From Bacteroidales bacterium (GTDB lineage Bacteria; Bacteroidota; Bacteroidia; Bacteroidales; UBA12077): a stretch of 21,988 bases of DNA. Made by a program: the position numbers and the translations under genes. The number at the start of each line of letters is the position of its first letter. Position 1 is the first letter of the stretch. Below the pieces are notes generated by a model that made no database searches, had not been told where the DNA came from, and saw only the letters and a list, made by a program, of their open reading frames with translations. The DNA lies in assembly GCA_030156305.1 (NCBI GenBank), contig JASGMZ010000021.1, positions 1-21,988 on the forward strand, in the 5' to 3' direction. Below are positions 15,122 through 21,988 of this stretch, one piece after another.

Positions 15122-16075
15122 ATGAAAGTGATAGACAAAATAAAAAAAGCAAAACATACCTTGTTCACCTTTGAGCTTTTGCCACCGCTTAAGGGACATA
15201 CTATTGAAGAGATTTATACAGCCATCGATCCGCTGATTGAATTTAACCCTGCTTATATAAATATTACATATCATCAGCAGGAGGTAATTTATAAAAACCG
15301 GCAGGACGGTTTTCTGGAAAAAAAGATTATTCGCAAAAGGCCGGGTACTGTTGCTATTGCCGCAGCTATACAAAATAAATATAAAATTACCGTAGTTCCT
15401 CACATGGTTTGTGGGGGTTTTACCAAAGAAGAAACCGAGGATGCGTTAATCGATTTACATTTTTTGGGTATTAATAACTTACTGGTTCTGCGTGGCGATC
15501 CTATTCCGGGGAATAAACGATTTATTCCTGAACCCGGCGGCCATAAACACTCCAGCGAGCTTATTGAGCAGATTATAGACTTAAATCAGGGAAAATATTT
15601 GCATGAGCAGCTGGTGAATCCTATGCCTACTAATTTTTCGGTAGGGGTAGCCGGATACCCCGAAAAACATGTGGAAGCACCAAATATGGAGGTAGACCTT
15701 GAGTATCTGAAATTAAAAATTGATAAAGGAGCTGAATACATTGTTACGCAAATGTTTTTTGAAAATCAAAAATATTTTGATTTTGTGGAAAAATGCCGAA
15801 ATATTGGTATCAATGTGCCGATTATTCCGGGACTGAAACCGGTAGCTACTTTAAATGATGTCCGGTTATTGCCTCAAACTTTTAATATTGATTTACCCAA
15901 TGAGCTGATTGGTGAGATAAAAAAATGTAAATCCAATAAAGAAGTACGGCAGGTAGGTGTTGATTGGGCTATAATGCAATCTAAAGAACTGGTTCAACAC
16001 AGAGTTCCCGGCATTCATTATTACACACTCGGCCAATCCGATAATATCCGTAAAATAGCAAAAGCTGTCTTTTAA
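15122..16075 (+). CDS. metF: 5,10-methylenetetrahydrofolate reductase
   Basis: Flavoprotein that reduces methylene- to methyl-tetrahydrofolate, the methyl donor for MetH. The 317-residue TIM-barrel protein has FTFELLPPLKG near the start (the FE-PP region), INITYHQ, VVPHMVCGGFTKEE, LGINNLLVLRGDP (folate/FAD-binding strand and loop), FSVGVAGYPEKH, and GAEYIVTQMFFENQ followed by IPIIPGLKPV. All of these blocks are usual for MetF. It starts 20 bases after the metH stop and is the last gene of the operon; no clear hairpin terminator follows, and the next gene has its own promoter element. Pairing with metH in one transcript matches their shared cofactor. Confidence 0.95.
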   Translation: MKVIDKIKKAKHTLFTFELLPPLKGHTIEEIYTAIDPLIEFNPAYINITYHQQEVIYKNRQDGFLEKKIIRKRPGTVAIAAAIQNKYKITVVPHMVCGGFTKEETEDALIDLHFLGINNLLVLRGDPIPGNKRFIPEPGGHKHSSELIEQIIDLNQGKYLHEQLVNPMPTNFSVGVAGYPEKHVEAPNMEVDLEYLKLKIDKGAEYIVTQMFFENQKYFDFVEKCRNIGINVPIIPGLKPVATLNDVRLLPQTFNIDLPNELIGEIKKCKSNKEVRQVGVDWAIMQSKELVQHRVPGIHYYTLGQSDNIRKIAKAVF

Positions 16076-16126
16076 TGCTTATATTTTCTTCTTGAATAAA
16101 GTTCTTCTTTCATTGCAATTATTCAT

Positions 16127-16134
16127 TATCTTTG
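16127..16134 (+). promoter_or_regulatory. -7 promoter element upstream of lepA
   Basis: TATCTTTG fits the Bacteroidetes -7 consensus and is followed by GCAACGCC, where transcription would begin. I see no good -33 TTG at the usual distance. It suggests that lepA is expressed independently of the SAM-controlled operon. Confidence 0.55.
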
Positions 16135-16186
16135 CAACGCCAAAAAATATTTTTTGCAGAAAGACAGGAATGATAAAATACGAGGT

Positions 16187-17974
16187 ATGGATCATATCAG
16201 GAATTTTTGTATTATAGCCCATATCGACCATGGGAAAAGCACGTTGGCCGACCGGTTATTGCAAGCGACCCATTCTGTTTCGGAGCGCGACTATAAAGAC
16301 CAGTTGCTCGATGATATGGATTTGGAGAGAGAAAGGGGAATTACCATTAAGAGTCATGCCATCCAGATGAATCATCATTTTGAGGGGAAAGATTATGTGT
16401 TAAACTTAATCGATACTCCCGGGCATGTTGATTTCTCGTACGAAGTATCACGATCCATTGCCTCATGCGAAGGGGCTCTGTTAATTGTTGATGCTACTCA
16501 AGGGGTGCAGGCACAAACCATTTCCAATGTCTTTTTGGCCATGGAGCACGATTTACATATTATTCCTGTAATGAATAAAATGGATTTGGATGCAGCTATG
16601 CCCGATGAGGTGAAAGACCAGATTATTGAGTTAATTGGTTGCGACGACAGTGAAATTATTGCAGCTAGTGGAAAAACCGGACAGGGAGTAGATGAAATCT
16701 TAAAAGCCATTATTACAAAGGTGCCACCACCCATTGGCGATCCGGAAGCACCTTTACAGGCCCTCATTTTTGATTCTGTCTTTAATCCTTACCGTGGAAT
16801 TGAAGTTTTTTTTAAAATTCAGGATGGAACCATCCGTAAAGGCGATTTGGTGAAATTTATTGCTACCGGAAAACAGTATAATGCCGACGAGATTGGGGTT
16901 CTTAAATTTAAACAGGAACCACGAAAAGAGCTAAAGGCCGGGGATGTTGGATATATCATATCAGGAATAAAAACAGCAAAAGAGGTAAAAGTGGGCGATA
17001 CCATTACGCATGTCGACAGGCCCTGTCAAAAAGCGATTAGCGGTTTCGAGCATGTTAAACCGATGGTTTATGCCGGTATTTATCCTGTTGATGCAGATGA
17101 TTATGAAGATTTGCGCGATGCCATGGATAAACTTCAGTTGAACGATGCTTCGTTAACCTTTGAGCCCGAATCTTCAGCAGCTCTCGGATTTGGTTTTAGG
17201 TGCGGATTCCTTGGGTTGTTGCATATGGAAATTGTGCAGGAACGGCTCGACCGTGAGTTTGATATGGATGTGATTACTACCGTTCCTAACGTGTCGTATA
17301 AAGTGTACCAGAAAAAAGGAGAGGTTACCGAAGTACATAACCCATCGGGACTCCCCGATATAACGTATATCGATTATATCGAAGAACCGTATATCAGGGC
17401 TCAAATCATTTCCAAAACCGATTATATCGGGGGCGTGATGAAATTGTGTATCGATAAGCGGGGAGTACTAAAAAATCAAGTTTATCTACCCAACGGCCGT
17501 GTGGAAGTAACTTTTGTGATGCCACTGGCCGAAATCGTATTCGATTTTTATGATAAGCTAAAAAGTATTTCGCGCGGATATGCTTCGTTCGACTATCAGC
17601 AGGTAGGTTATGAAAAAGCAAACCTGGTGCGACTGGATATTTTGTTAAACGGCGAAATGGTGGATGCTTTATCAACGCTTATCCACCGCGACAATGCGTA
17701 TAATTTTGGCCGGCGGATGTGTGAAAAATTGAAAGAACTAATTCCGCGCCAGCAATTTGATATTGCCATACAGGCAGCCATTGGCGCTAAAATTATTGCC
17801 CGCGAAACGGTCAAAGCTGTCCGCAAAGATGTTACGGCAAAATGTTATGGGGGCGATATTACGCGAAAAAGAAAACTGCTGGAAAAACAAAAAAAAGGAA
17901 AAAAACGTATGCGCCAGGTAGGGAATGTAGAAGTACCACAACAGGCATTTATGGCGGTACTTAAGCTGGATTAA
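16187..17974 (+). CDS. lepA: Elongation factor 4 (LepA), translational GTPase
   Basis: Ribosome-binding GTPase that assists translation under stress. The GTPase domain has AHIDHGKSTLADRLL (G1), a G2 region with RERGITIKSHA, DTPGHVDFSYEVSRS (G3) and NKMDLD (G4). The middle carries EF-G-like domains (ALGFGFRCGFLGLLHMEI is the LepA-typical block). The C-terminal signature domain ends with AKCYGGDITRKRKLLEKQKKGKKRMRQVG split over a conserved basic tail, finishing VEVPQQAFMAVLKLD. From ATG 16187 the length is 595 residues, normal for the family. The frame is open upstream to a TTG at 16154, but those residues are not part of LepA. It is a housekeeping gene with no link to the methionine operon beyond position. 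Confidence 0.97.
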   Translation: MDHIRNFCIIAHIDHGKSTLADRLLQATHSVSERDYKDQLLDDMDLERERGITIKSHAIQMNHHFEGKDYVLNLIDTPGHVDFSYEVSRSIASCEGALLIVDATQGVQAQTISNVFLAMEHDLHIIPVMNKMDLDAAMPDEVKDQIIELIGCDDSEIIAASGKTGQGVDEILKAIITKVPPPIGDPEAPLQALIFDSVFNPYRGIEVFFKIQDGTIRKGDLVKFIATGKQYNADEIGVLKFKQEPRKELKAGDVGYIISGIKTAKEVKVGDTITHVDRPCQKAISGFEHVKPMVYAGIYPVDADDYEDLRDAMDKLQLNDASLTFEPESSAALGFGFRCGFLGLLHMEIVQERLDREFDMDVITTVPNVSYKVYQKKGEVTEVHNPSGLPDITYIDYIEEPYIRAQIISKTDYIGGVMKLCIDKRGVLKNQVYLPNGRVEVTFVMPLAEIVFDFYDKLKSISRGYASFDYQQVGYEKANLVRLDILLNGEMVDALSTLIHRDNAYNFGRRMCEKLKELIPRQQFDIAIQAAIGAKIIARETVKAVRKDVTAKCYGGDITRKRKLLEKQKKGKKRMRQVGNVEVPQQAFMAVLKLD

Positions 17975-18009
17975 TTTTTTATTGCTATGGATGTTCTTTA
18001 TCCTGCTCC

Positions 18010-18072
18010 TATCTTTGTGCCATCTGGCATTAAGTTAGATTTAATATATCTTTGTTCTTTGACATATTGTTT
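18010..18072 (+). promoter_or_regulatory. Two -7-like elements and a boxA-like sequence with no gene behind them
   Basis: TATCTTTG occurs at 18010-18017 and again at 18047-18054. The second runs into GTTCTTTGACATATTG (18054-18069), which resembles the boxA antitermination element of rRNA leaders (E. coli TGCTCTTTAACA; the TTCTTTGACA form is from my memory of Bacteroidetes rRNA regions). No rRNA, CRISPR or gene follows. It may be an orphan leader, a small RNA promoter or chance. Confidence 0.3.
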
Positions 18073-18142
18073 TATAATATTTCTTACAGGTTTTTACCGA
18101 TGGAGATGTTTAGGCATAATAGTAAACTTTGGTATTAAATCC

Positions 18143-18203
18143 TGGGTAATCATCAAAAATGTGTAATTATACATCTAAAATTTATCGTTTGTTAAGAAGT
18201 CTG
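18143..18203. repeat. 61-base perfect direct repeat, copy 1
   Basis: This 61-base block is identical to 18686-18746. It contains the near-palindrome ATGTGTAATTATACAT and ends GTTAAGAAGTCTG. Bases outside the block differ between the two copies, so the edges are sharp. There is no open frame of note. Confidence 0.9.
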
Positions 18204-18237
18204 TAAGTAAAGCAAATACTAATTCTTATTATTTAAT

Positions 18238-18371
18238 ACCTAAAATCCGCATGCCTTTTACGAGTTTCACAACGTATCACAAAGTTAATGCACAAAGTAA
18301 CACAAAGTTATTTCTTTGTGGAACTTTGTGTATCCCGATAGCTATCGGGACTTTGAGGAACTTTGTGTTAC
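18238..18371. repeat. Dispersed ACTTTGTG-type repeat, copy A
   Basis: Bases 18238-18308 match 21865-21935 with three differences in 71, and 18322-18352 match 21958-21988 exactly. It contains the perfect 18-base palindrome TCCCGATAGCTATCGGGA (18333-18350). Its right half is an inverted repeat: GTAACACAAAGTT (18297-18309) pairs with AACTTTGTGTTAC (18359-18371). A shorter relative is at 21408-21443. This looks like a multicopy noncoding element of the genome. Confidence 0.8.
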
Positions 18372-18421
18372 AAAAAAAAGCCTTGTTTATCTTACAGATA
18401 TTAGGTAATACAATAATTAAT

Positions 18422-18578
18422 TTTGTCCCGTAAGGACAAACTATTTGTAACACTGCACGGAAGTGAAGTGTAAATAAATACAACTAAGAATAAAGTCCTG
18501 TAAGGACGGCCTAAAAAAATAACATTATGGCAAATTCATTCACACAAGGGCTACAAATAGAAAGTTCCTACCGGAACT
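18422..18578. repeat. Cluster of three small REP-like palindromes
   Basis: Three short hairpins share a GTCC/GGAC-type stem and a 4-5 base loop: TTTGTCC-CGTAA-GGACAAA at 18422-18440, GTCC-TGTAA-GGAC at 18495-18507, and AGTTCC-TACC-GGAACT at 18563-18578. The DNA between them has no gene. Similar GTCC-nGTAn-GGAC units are familiar from other Bacteroidetes intergenic DNA. Confidence 0.6.
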
Positions 18579-18685
18579 ATGCGAATCTCCGATTGGGAAA
18601 AAATTTCACAAGAGGAAAAACTTTGTCATTATATTAACCAAATAAATGTAAAATTACATAATAGCAAAACCTTATTGTTTGATGT

Positions 18686-18746
18686 TGGGTAATCATCAAA
18701 AATGTGTAATTATACATCTAAAATTTATCGTTTGTTAAGAAGTCTG
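18686..18746. repeat. 61-base perfect direct repeat, copy 2
   Basis: Identical to 18143-18203 and in the same orientation, 543 bases further on. It ends 40 bases before the stop of the beta-lactamase-fold gene. The two copies bracket the repeat mosaic 18204-18685. Confidence 0.9.
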
Positions 18747-18786
18747 ATACTTGATACTCAAATCTTGAATCTTTTTTTTTTCAAAA

Positions 18787-19863
18787 TTACAGCTTAATTT
18801 CTTTTTCAAATTCTTTGGCAATATAAATAGCCATTTTCAGAAAATCGTATCCATCCTGACGGTTTGAAAGAATTAATACGGTTAGTTCATGATTGGGCAA
18901 ATGCAAATACATATTTGTATATCCATTACCCGAACCACCGTGCCACCAGTATCTTTCATCATTGCGTTTCATAATAACCAAACCATTTCCGTAATAGCTT
19001 GAAATATATTCGCCATTATTTAACTTGCCACGGCTAAAAAAGTCCGTAAGATTATTACAATCTAAAAGGCGATCGGTATATAATGCTTTATCCCATTTGG
19101 CAAAATCTTCGGATGTCATGTAGATTCCATGCTCCCCATAAATCATATTTTGCTCATGGGTAACCATATATTGATCATCCTCTTTAATATGGCCTGCAGC
19201 AACTTCTGAATAATCATCCAAATTTTCAACAAAAAATACCTGATTGGTTTTTATCTTTTTAAAAATCCGTTTGGCCATATATTCTTTGTATGATTTTCCT
19301 GAAACTTCCTCAATAATTCGAACGAGCAATGGATAATCAGCATTTGAGTATCCCCATTCTTCTCCGGGAACATATTTTGTTTCCTTTTGAGTTTTTAGAA
19401 AATCCAATACCGCCTGGTTTGTTTTTATTTCGTCCGGTTCAAAGTCCGGTAATCCTGAGGTATGGTGGATAAGATGTTTTATCTTTATTTCTTGCCCATA
19501 GGCGGGAAAATCAAGGAAGATTTCTGTCATGGGTTGGTTCAGACTTAGCTTATTTTTTTCGGCCAGCTGAAAAATAGCCATTGCCGTAAACATCTTAGAC
19601 AAATTAGCCAGATTAAATGCTTCATTATTTTTTAACATCTTATCTTGCTCAACATTAGATAATCCATACGCTTTATTGAACACCATATCTCCTTTTTTCA
19701 TTACGGCAACAACAGCTCCCGGATTATTACCGGAGAAGTATTGTAAATATTTATCGATATGTTGTTCAATACTATCTATATTATAATTCGACTGCGCGAA
19801 ACCTGTCTGAGCCGAAAATATGAAACATAAAACAAAAAATAATATTATTTTTTTCTTCATCAT
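18787..19863 (-). CDS. Class C beta-lactamase-fold protein lacking the catalytic serine
   Basis: A 358-residue exported protein of the serine beta-lactamase/penicillin-binding (AmpC, EstB) fold. Residues 1-24 are a signal peptide (basic start, hydrophobic core, cleavage near GFAQS). The first motif, usually S-x-x-K in a context like F-x-x-A-S-x-S-K-x-F-T-A, reads FNLANLSKMFTA, so Asn87 (AAT) replaces the nucleophile while Lys90 stays. The second motif, Tyr172-Ser-Asn174 (WGYSNADY), and the third, His308-Gly-Gly (WWHGGSGNGYTN), are intact, as is HLIHHTSGLPDF. There is no frameshift. It starts six bases after the TPR gene and is surely co-transcribed. Hydrolysis by the usual acyl-enzyme route appears impossible; a binding role, or use of neighbouring Ser89, are alternatives. 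Confidence 0.9.
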   Translation of the reverse strand: MMKKKIILFFVLCFIFSAQTGFAQSNYNIDSIEQHIDKYLQYFSGNNPGAVVAVMKKGDMVFNKAYGLSNVEQDKMLKNNEAFNLANLSKMFTAMAIFQLAEKNKLSLNQPMTEIFLDFPAYGQEIKIKHLIHHTSGLPDFEPDEIKTNQAVLDFLKTQKETKYVPGEEWGYSNADYPLLVRIIEEVSGKSYKEYMAKRIFKKIKTNQVFFVENLDDYSEVAAGHIKEDDQYMVTHEQNMIYGEHGIYMTSEDFAKWDKALYTDRLLDCNNLTDFFSRGKLNNGEYISSYYGNGLVIMKRNDERYWWHGGSGNGYTNMYLHLPNHELTVLILSNRQDGYDFLKMAIYIAKEFEKEIKL

Positions 19864-19869
19864 TTTACA

Positions 19870-21210
19870 CTATTTGGAATATGATTTACAATACATATTT
19901 AACATCTCCTGAGCTTCTTCTTCCCCAAGCTCCAACGCTTTTTGAAAATCATTACATCCATCGGTATAATTATTCAGGTTAATTTTAGATTTTCCCCGAT
20001 TTAAGTAAGCCGCTCCGTCATCAGGCACCATTTGGATATATTGATCATAATCGGCAATGGCCTCTTTATGCTTTTTCAGGATTCCTAACGAAACCGCACG
20101 GCCCAAATAAGCCTGAGCATGATTTTTGTTGTATTGAATCGCCCGATCAAAATCCTTGATGGATGCTTCATATTTTTGCTGCATGGCTTTAGCTACTCCC
20201 CGCAAATAATAAGCCTCGGCATAATCAGTTTTTAAATTCACGGCCTGAGTTAGCGCCTCAACAGCATTTTCTGGCTGAGCAAGATGCATAAAAATTAGCC
20301 CTTTTCTATGGTAATTTTCAGCATTAGTTTTATCCAGCTCAATGGCTTTATTAAAATCAACTAATGCATCCTGGTAATCTCCCAATCCTGCTTTCGCATT
20401 TCCTCTTTTTTGATACGATCGGGCATCCTCTGGATTGATTTCAACAGCCCGGTTAAAATCGGCTAACGCTCCCTGATAATCCTGAATCTGCAATTTAAAA
20501 TAACCCCGTTGATAGTAAGCATCCTGGTTATTTTTATCTAACTCAATTATGGCATCATAATCGGCAATGGCACCGCTATAGTCTTTTTTACCTACCCTGT
20601 ATTTTACTCTACGCTGATACGCATCCAGGTTATCTTTATCTAATTCGAGTGCTTTATTAAAATCTTGTACCGAGGCTTCCAGGTTATCTAAATTGGCCCA
20701 TACTATTCCTCGCTGGTGGTATGCTTCAGCGTACAAAGAATCTTTCTCTATAACCCGGTTTAAATCCTCTAATGCTGCCTGATAATGCTTAAGATTTGAT
20801 TTTGTATAACCTAAAAAATAAAGCAGGTCGGTTGTTGTATCAACAGACTCGGCTTTCTTAAAATCATGTAAAGCCTTTTGGTAATCTTCATTTTTTAGAT
20901 ATACCAGCCCGCGTCCAAACCAGGCACTAAAATTTGTTGAATCTATTGCCAGCACCTTATTATAATCATTAATCGCAGCTTGTTCATCTTCTAACTGGTA
21001 AAAAGCATTGGCCCGGGCTATTAAGGCAGGTATATTTTTTTTATCCCATTGAATAGATGTATTGAAATATTCTATCGCTTTTTTATAGTTTAATGAGTCG
21101 CTATAAGCTAGCCCTTGCTTGTAATTATTTTTAACCATAATGGGTTTAATGATAAAAAAAGCTGAAACAAGCAAGACAACAATAATGATGAATACATACA
21201 GTTTTTTCAT
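19870..21210 (-). CDS. Membrane-anchored TPR repeat protein
   Basis: A 446-residue protein with a single N-terminal membrane segment (about residues 4-24, LYVFIIIVVLLVSAFFIIKP) followed by about 12 tandem TPR units of 34 residues covering residues 30 to 436. Repeats show the usual W/Y-LG-Y-A-F-A-P pattern, for example AYYQRGYFKLQIQDYQGALA and AIELDKTNAENYHRKG. The end, DGCNDFQKALELGEEEAQEM then NMYCK, is a common closing module of Bacteroidetes TPR proteins. The topology places the repeats in the periplasm or, if uncleaved in the other sense, the cytoplasm; I favour the periplasm because the partner gene product is exported. TPR arrays bind proteins, so it may hold the serine-less hydrolase-like protein encoded six bases downstream. 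Confidence 0.92.
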   Translation of the reverse strand: MKKLYVFIIIVVLLVSAFFIIKPIMVKNNYKQGLAYSDSLNYKKAIEYFNTSIQWDKKNIPALIARANAFYQLEDEQAAINDYNKVLAIDSTNFSAWFGRGLVYLKNEDYQKALHDFKKAESVDTTTDLLYFLGYTKSNLKHYQAALEDLNRVIEKDSLYAEAYHQRGIVWANLDNLEASVQDFNKALELDKDNLDAYQRRVKYRVGKKDYSGAIADYDAIIELDKNNQDAYYQRGYFKLQIQDYQGALADFNRAVEINPEDARSYQKRGNAKAGLGDYQDALVDFNKAIELDKTNAENYHRKGLIFMHLAQPENAVEALTQAVNLKTDYAEAYYLRGVAKAMQQKYEASIKDFDRAIQYNKNHAQAYLGRAVSLGILKKHKEAIADYDQYIQMVPDDGAAYLNRGKSKINLNNYTDGCNDFQKALELGEEEAQEMLNMYCKSYSK

Positions 21211-21325
21211 AGGGTTGAATTTTAACGATTTTGCTTACTAAAATACGCATTTTACCTTAATAATGTTTAAAAAATTGGAGATTTTCTGGTATTGTCCGGG
21301 GCTTAAAACCGGTAAAGAGTGCTGT

Positions 21326-21353
21326 ATAACGCACGGGTAAACCCGTGCGTTAT
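21326..21353. repeat. Perfect 13-bp palindromic hairpin
   Basis: ATAACGCACGGGT (21326-21338) and its exact reverse complement (21341-21353) are separated by two bases. It lies 115 bases upstream of the TPR gene start, and no T-tract follows it on either strand. It looks like a REP-type palindrome. Confidence 0.75.
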
Positions 21354-21407
21354 CGCTACTCCTGAGAGCCACAGCGTGAGTCTTTGAGAAGATTTAGTAA
21401 TTCATAG

Positions 21408-21443
21408 AATCCGCATGTTTTTTACAAGTTTCACAACGTATCA
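21408..21443. repeat. Short copy B of the dispersed repeat
   Basis: AATCCGCATG, then TTTTTACAAGTTTCACAACG and TATCA, match the left end of copies A (18243 on) and C (21870 on) with a few changes. The match stops exactly where the hairpin array at 21445 begins, so one element may have inserted into or replaced the other. Confidence 0.7.
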
Positions 21444-21444
21444 T

Positions 21445-21611
21445 AAACCACCGCCAGGGTTTTTAACCGCTGGCGGGGTTATATTTTTTTCCAAACCACC
21501 ACCAGGATTGTTAACCGCTGGCGGGGTTTTTGTTATTTTAATCCTGCCAGCGGCTTTATGCCCTGGCAGCGATTCACCACCGTTAGGGTTGTTAACCGCT
21601 AACAGGTTTTT
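21445..21611. repeat. Array of three related hairpin units
   Basis: Units start near 21445, 21493 (48 bases later) and 21573. Unit 1 has stem CCGCCAG/CTGGCGG around a GGTTTTTAACCG loop. Unit 2 has CCACCAG/CTGGCGG. Unit 3 has CCGTTAG with CTAAC-A-GG, so both arms changed together. Between units 2 and 3 another hairpin pairs CTGCCAG with CTGGCAG (21544-21569). An open frame across the region gives a repeated PPPG-LTAGG peptide, but this simply reflects the DNA repeat. Confidence 0.75.
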
Positions 21612-21666
21612 ATCATTAAAAATTTTATTTCACATGAATATATTTTTAGTTAATTAATTGTCCTTG

Positions 21667-21724
21667 TGAAATATCCATGTTATTTTCATTCCCTTTTTGT
21701 GACCTTCAGTGCATGGATGTTTCA
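21667..21724. repeat. Imperfect 13-bp inverted repeat
   Basis: TGAAATATCCATG (21667-21679) pairs with CATGGATGTTTCA (21712-21724) with one mismatch and a 32-base loop. No gene is near; function unknown. The following stretch to about 21850 holds CTTTGCG-type repeats (CTTTGCGGTTC near 21817, CTTTGCGTAAC near 21836), again common intergenic DNA in this phylum. Confidence 0.45.
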
Positions 21725-21864
21725 TATTTTTATTTTGTTGTTTTCTGGCATATCATTAACCGAATATTTTTTTACGAAGAGGAACGCCAGGATTAACAAA
21801 GTTTCGCCAAGAAATCTTTGCGGTTCTTTTACTCTCTTTGCGTAACTCAGCGTATTAATTATAA

Positions 21865-21988
21865 ACCTAAAATCCACATGTCTTTTACGAGTTTCACAAC
21901 GTATCACCAAGTTAATGCACAAAGTAACACAAAGTCAGATGAGATTTTACTTAGTGAAACTTTGTGTATCCCGATAGCTATCGGGACT
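21865..21988. repeat. Dispersed ACTTTGTG-type repeat, copy C (cut by window end)
   Basis: Second long copy of the element at 18238-18371: 68 of 71 bases match over 21865-21935, and the last 31 bases are identical to 18322-18352, including the palindrome TCCCGATAGCTATCGGGA at 21969-21986. The segment between these blocks differs in sequence and length, showing a variable middle. Confidence 0.8.

Noticed and set aside
16076..16126. A terminator after metF
   Set aside because: No stable stem with a T-tract is visible between metF and the lepA -7 element.
16154..16186. TTG start extending LepA by 11 residues
   Set aside because: LepA normally begins just before the IRNFCIIAHIDHGKS block; the ATG at 16187 fits the family and lies well downstream of the promoter element.
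18143..18746. The 61-base repeats as a CRISPR array
   Set aside because: There are only two copies, 543 bases apart, with no regular spacers and no cas genes.
21415..21657. An 80-residue open frame with repeated PPPG-LTAGG peptide
   Set aside because: It is produced by the hairpin repeat array and starts within a dispersed repeat; no promoter or family match is visible, so it is not treated as a gene.

Overview
The window reads as chromosomal DNA of a Bacteroidetes (Bacteroidota) bacterium, probably an anaerobic or microaerobic environmental member of the Bacteroidales/Marinilabiliales type. Evidence is the low GC content, few Shine-Dalgarno sequences, promoter -7 elements of the Bacteroidetes form TAnnTTTG (seen at about 2876, 5875 and 16127), a rubrerythrin, cobalamin-dependent MetH, and intergenic palindromes and ACTTTGTG-type repeats of a kind common in this phylum. 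The taxonomic call is an inference; there is no rRNA in the window.

Region 1 (1-2910, minus strand) is a redox/detoxification gene string read right to left: a thioredoxin-like CPNC protein, a 76-residue membrane protein, an NAD(P)H-dependent FMN reductase, a LigB/DODA-type dioxygenase, a TehB-like SAM methyltransferase and the start of a DoxX-like membrane protein. Two inverted repeats lie in the middle of the string. Region 2 (2911-4711) is a structured noncoding stretch followed by a two-gene minus-strand unit: a DUF2231 membrane protein and a rubrerythrin carrying a lipoprotein signal. Region 3 (4712-5655, minus) is a one-base-overlapping pair: a SEC-C zinc protein and an unrecognised protein with faint acetyltransferase character.

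Region 4 (5851-16075, plus) is the centrepiece: a promoter, a SAM-I riboswitch with a long P1 helix, a possible 37-codon leader peptide with Met and Cys codons at its end, then lysC-type aspartokinase, metY, metX, homoserine dehydrogenase, metH and metF. Together these supply aspartyl phosphate, reduction of aspartate semialdehyde to homoserine, its acetylation, sulfhydrylation to homocysteine, the methyl group on folate, and final methylation to methionine. Only aspartate-semialdehyde dehydrogenase is missing from the set. SAM, the end product, is the ligand of the riboswitch.

Region 5 (16127-17974, plus) is lepA (elongation factor 4) with its own -7 element. Region 6 (17975-18786) is a gene-free mosaic of repeats, including a perfect 61-base direct repeat. 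Region 7 (18787-21210, minus) is a two-gene unit: a membrane-anchored TPR protein followed by a class C beta-lactamase-fold protein whose catalytic serine position is asparagine. Region 8 (21211-21988) is again gene-free, with palindromes, a three-unit hairpin array with compensatory changes, and a second copy of a repeat from region 6 that runs off the window end.

I found no mobile-element gene, CRISPR array, tRNA or rRNA. The most interesting items are the riboswitch/leader-peptide arrangement, the serine-less beta-lactamase-like protein, the exported rubrerythrin pair and the noncoding repeat families.
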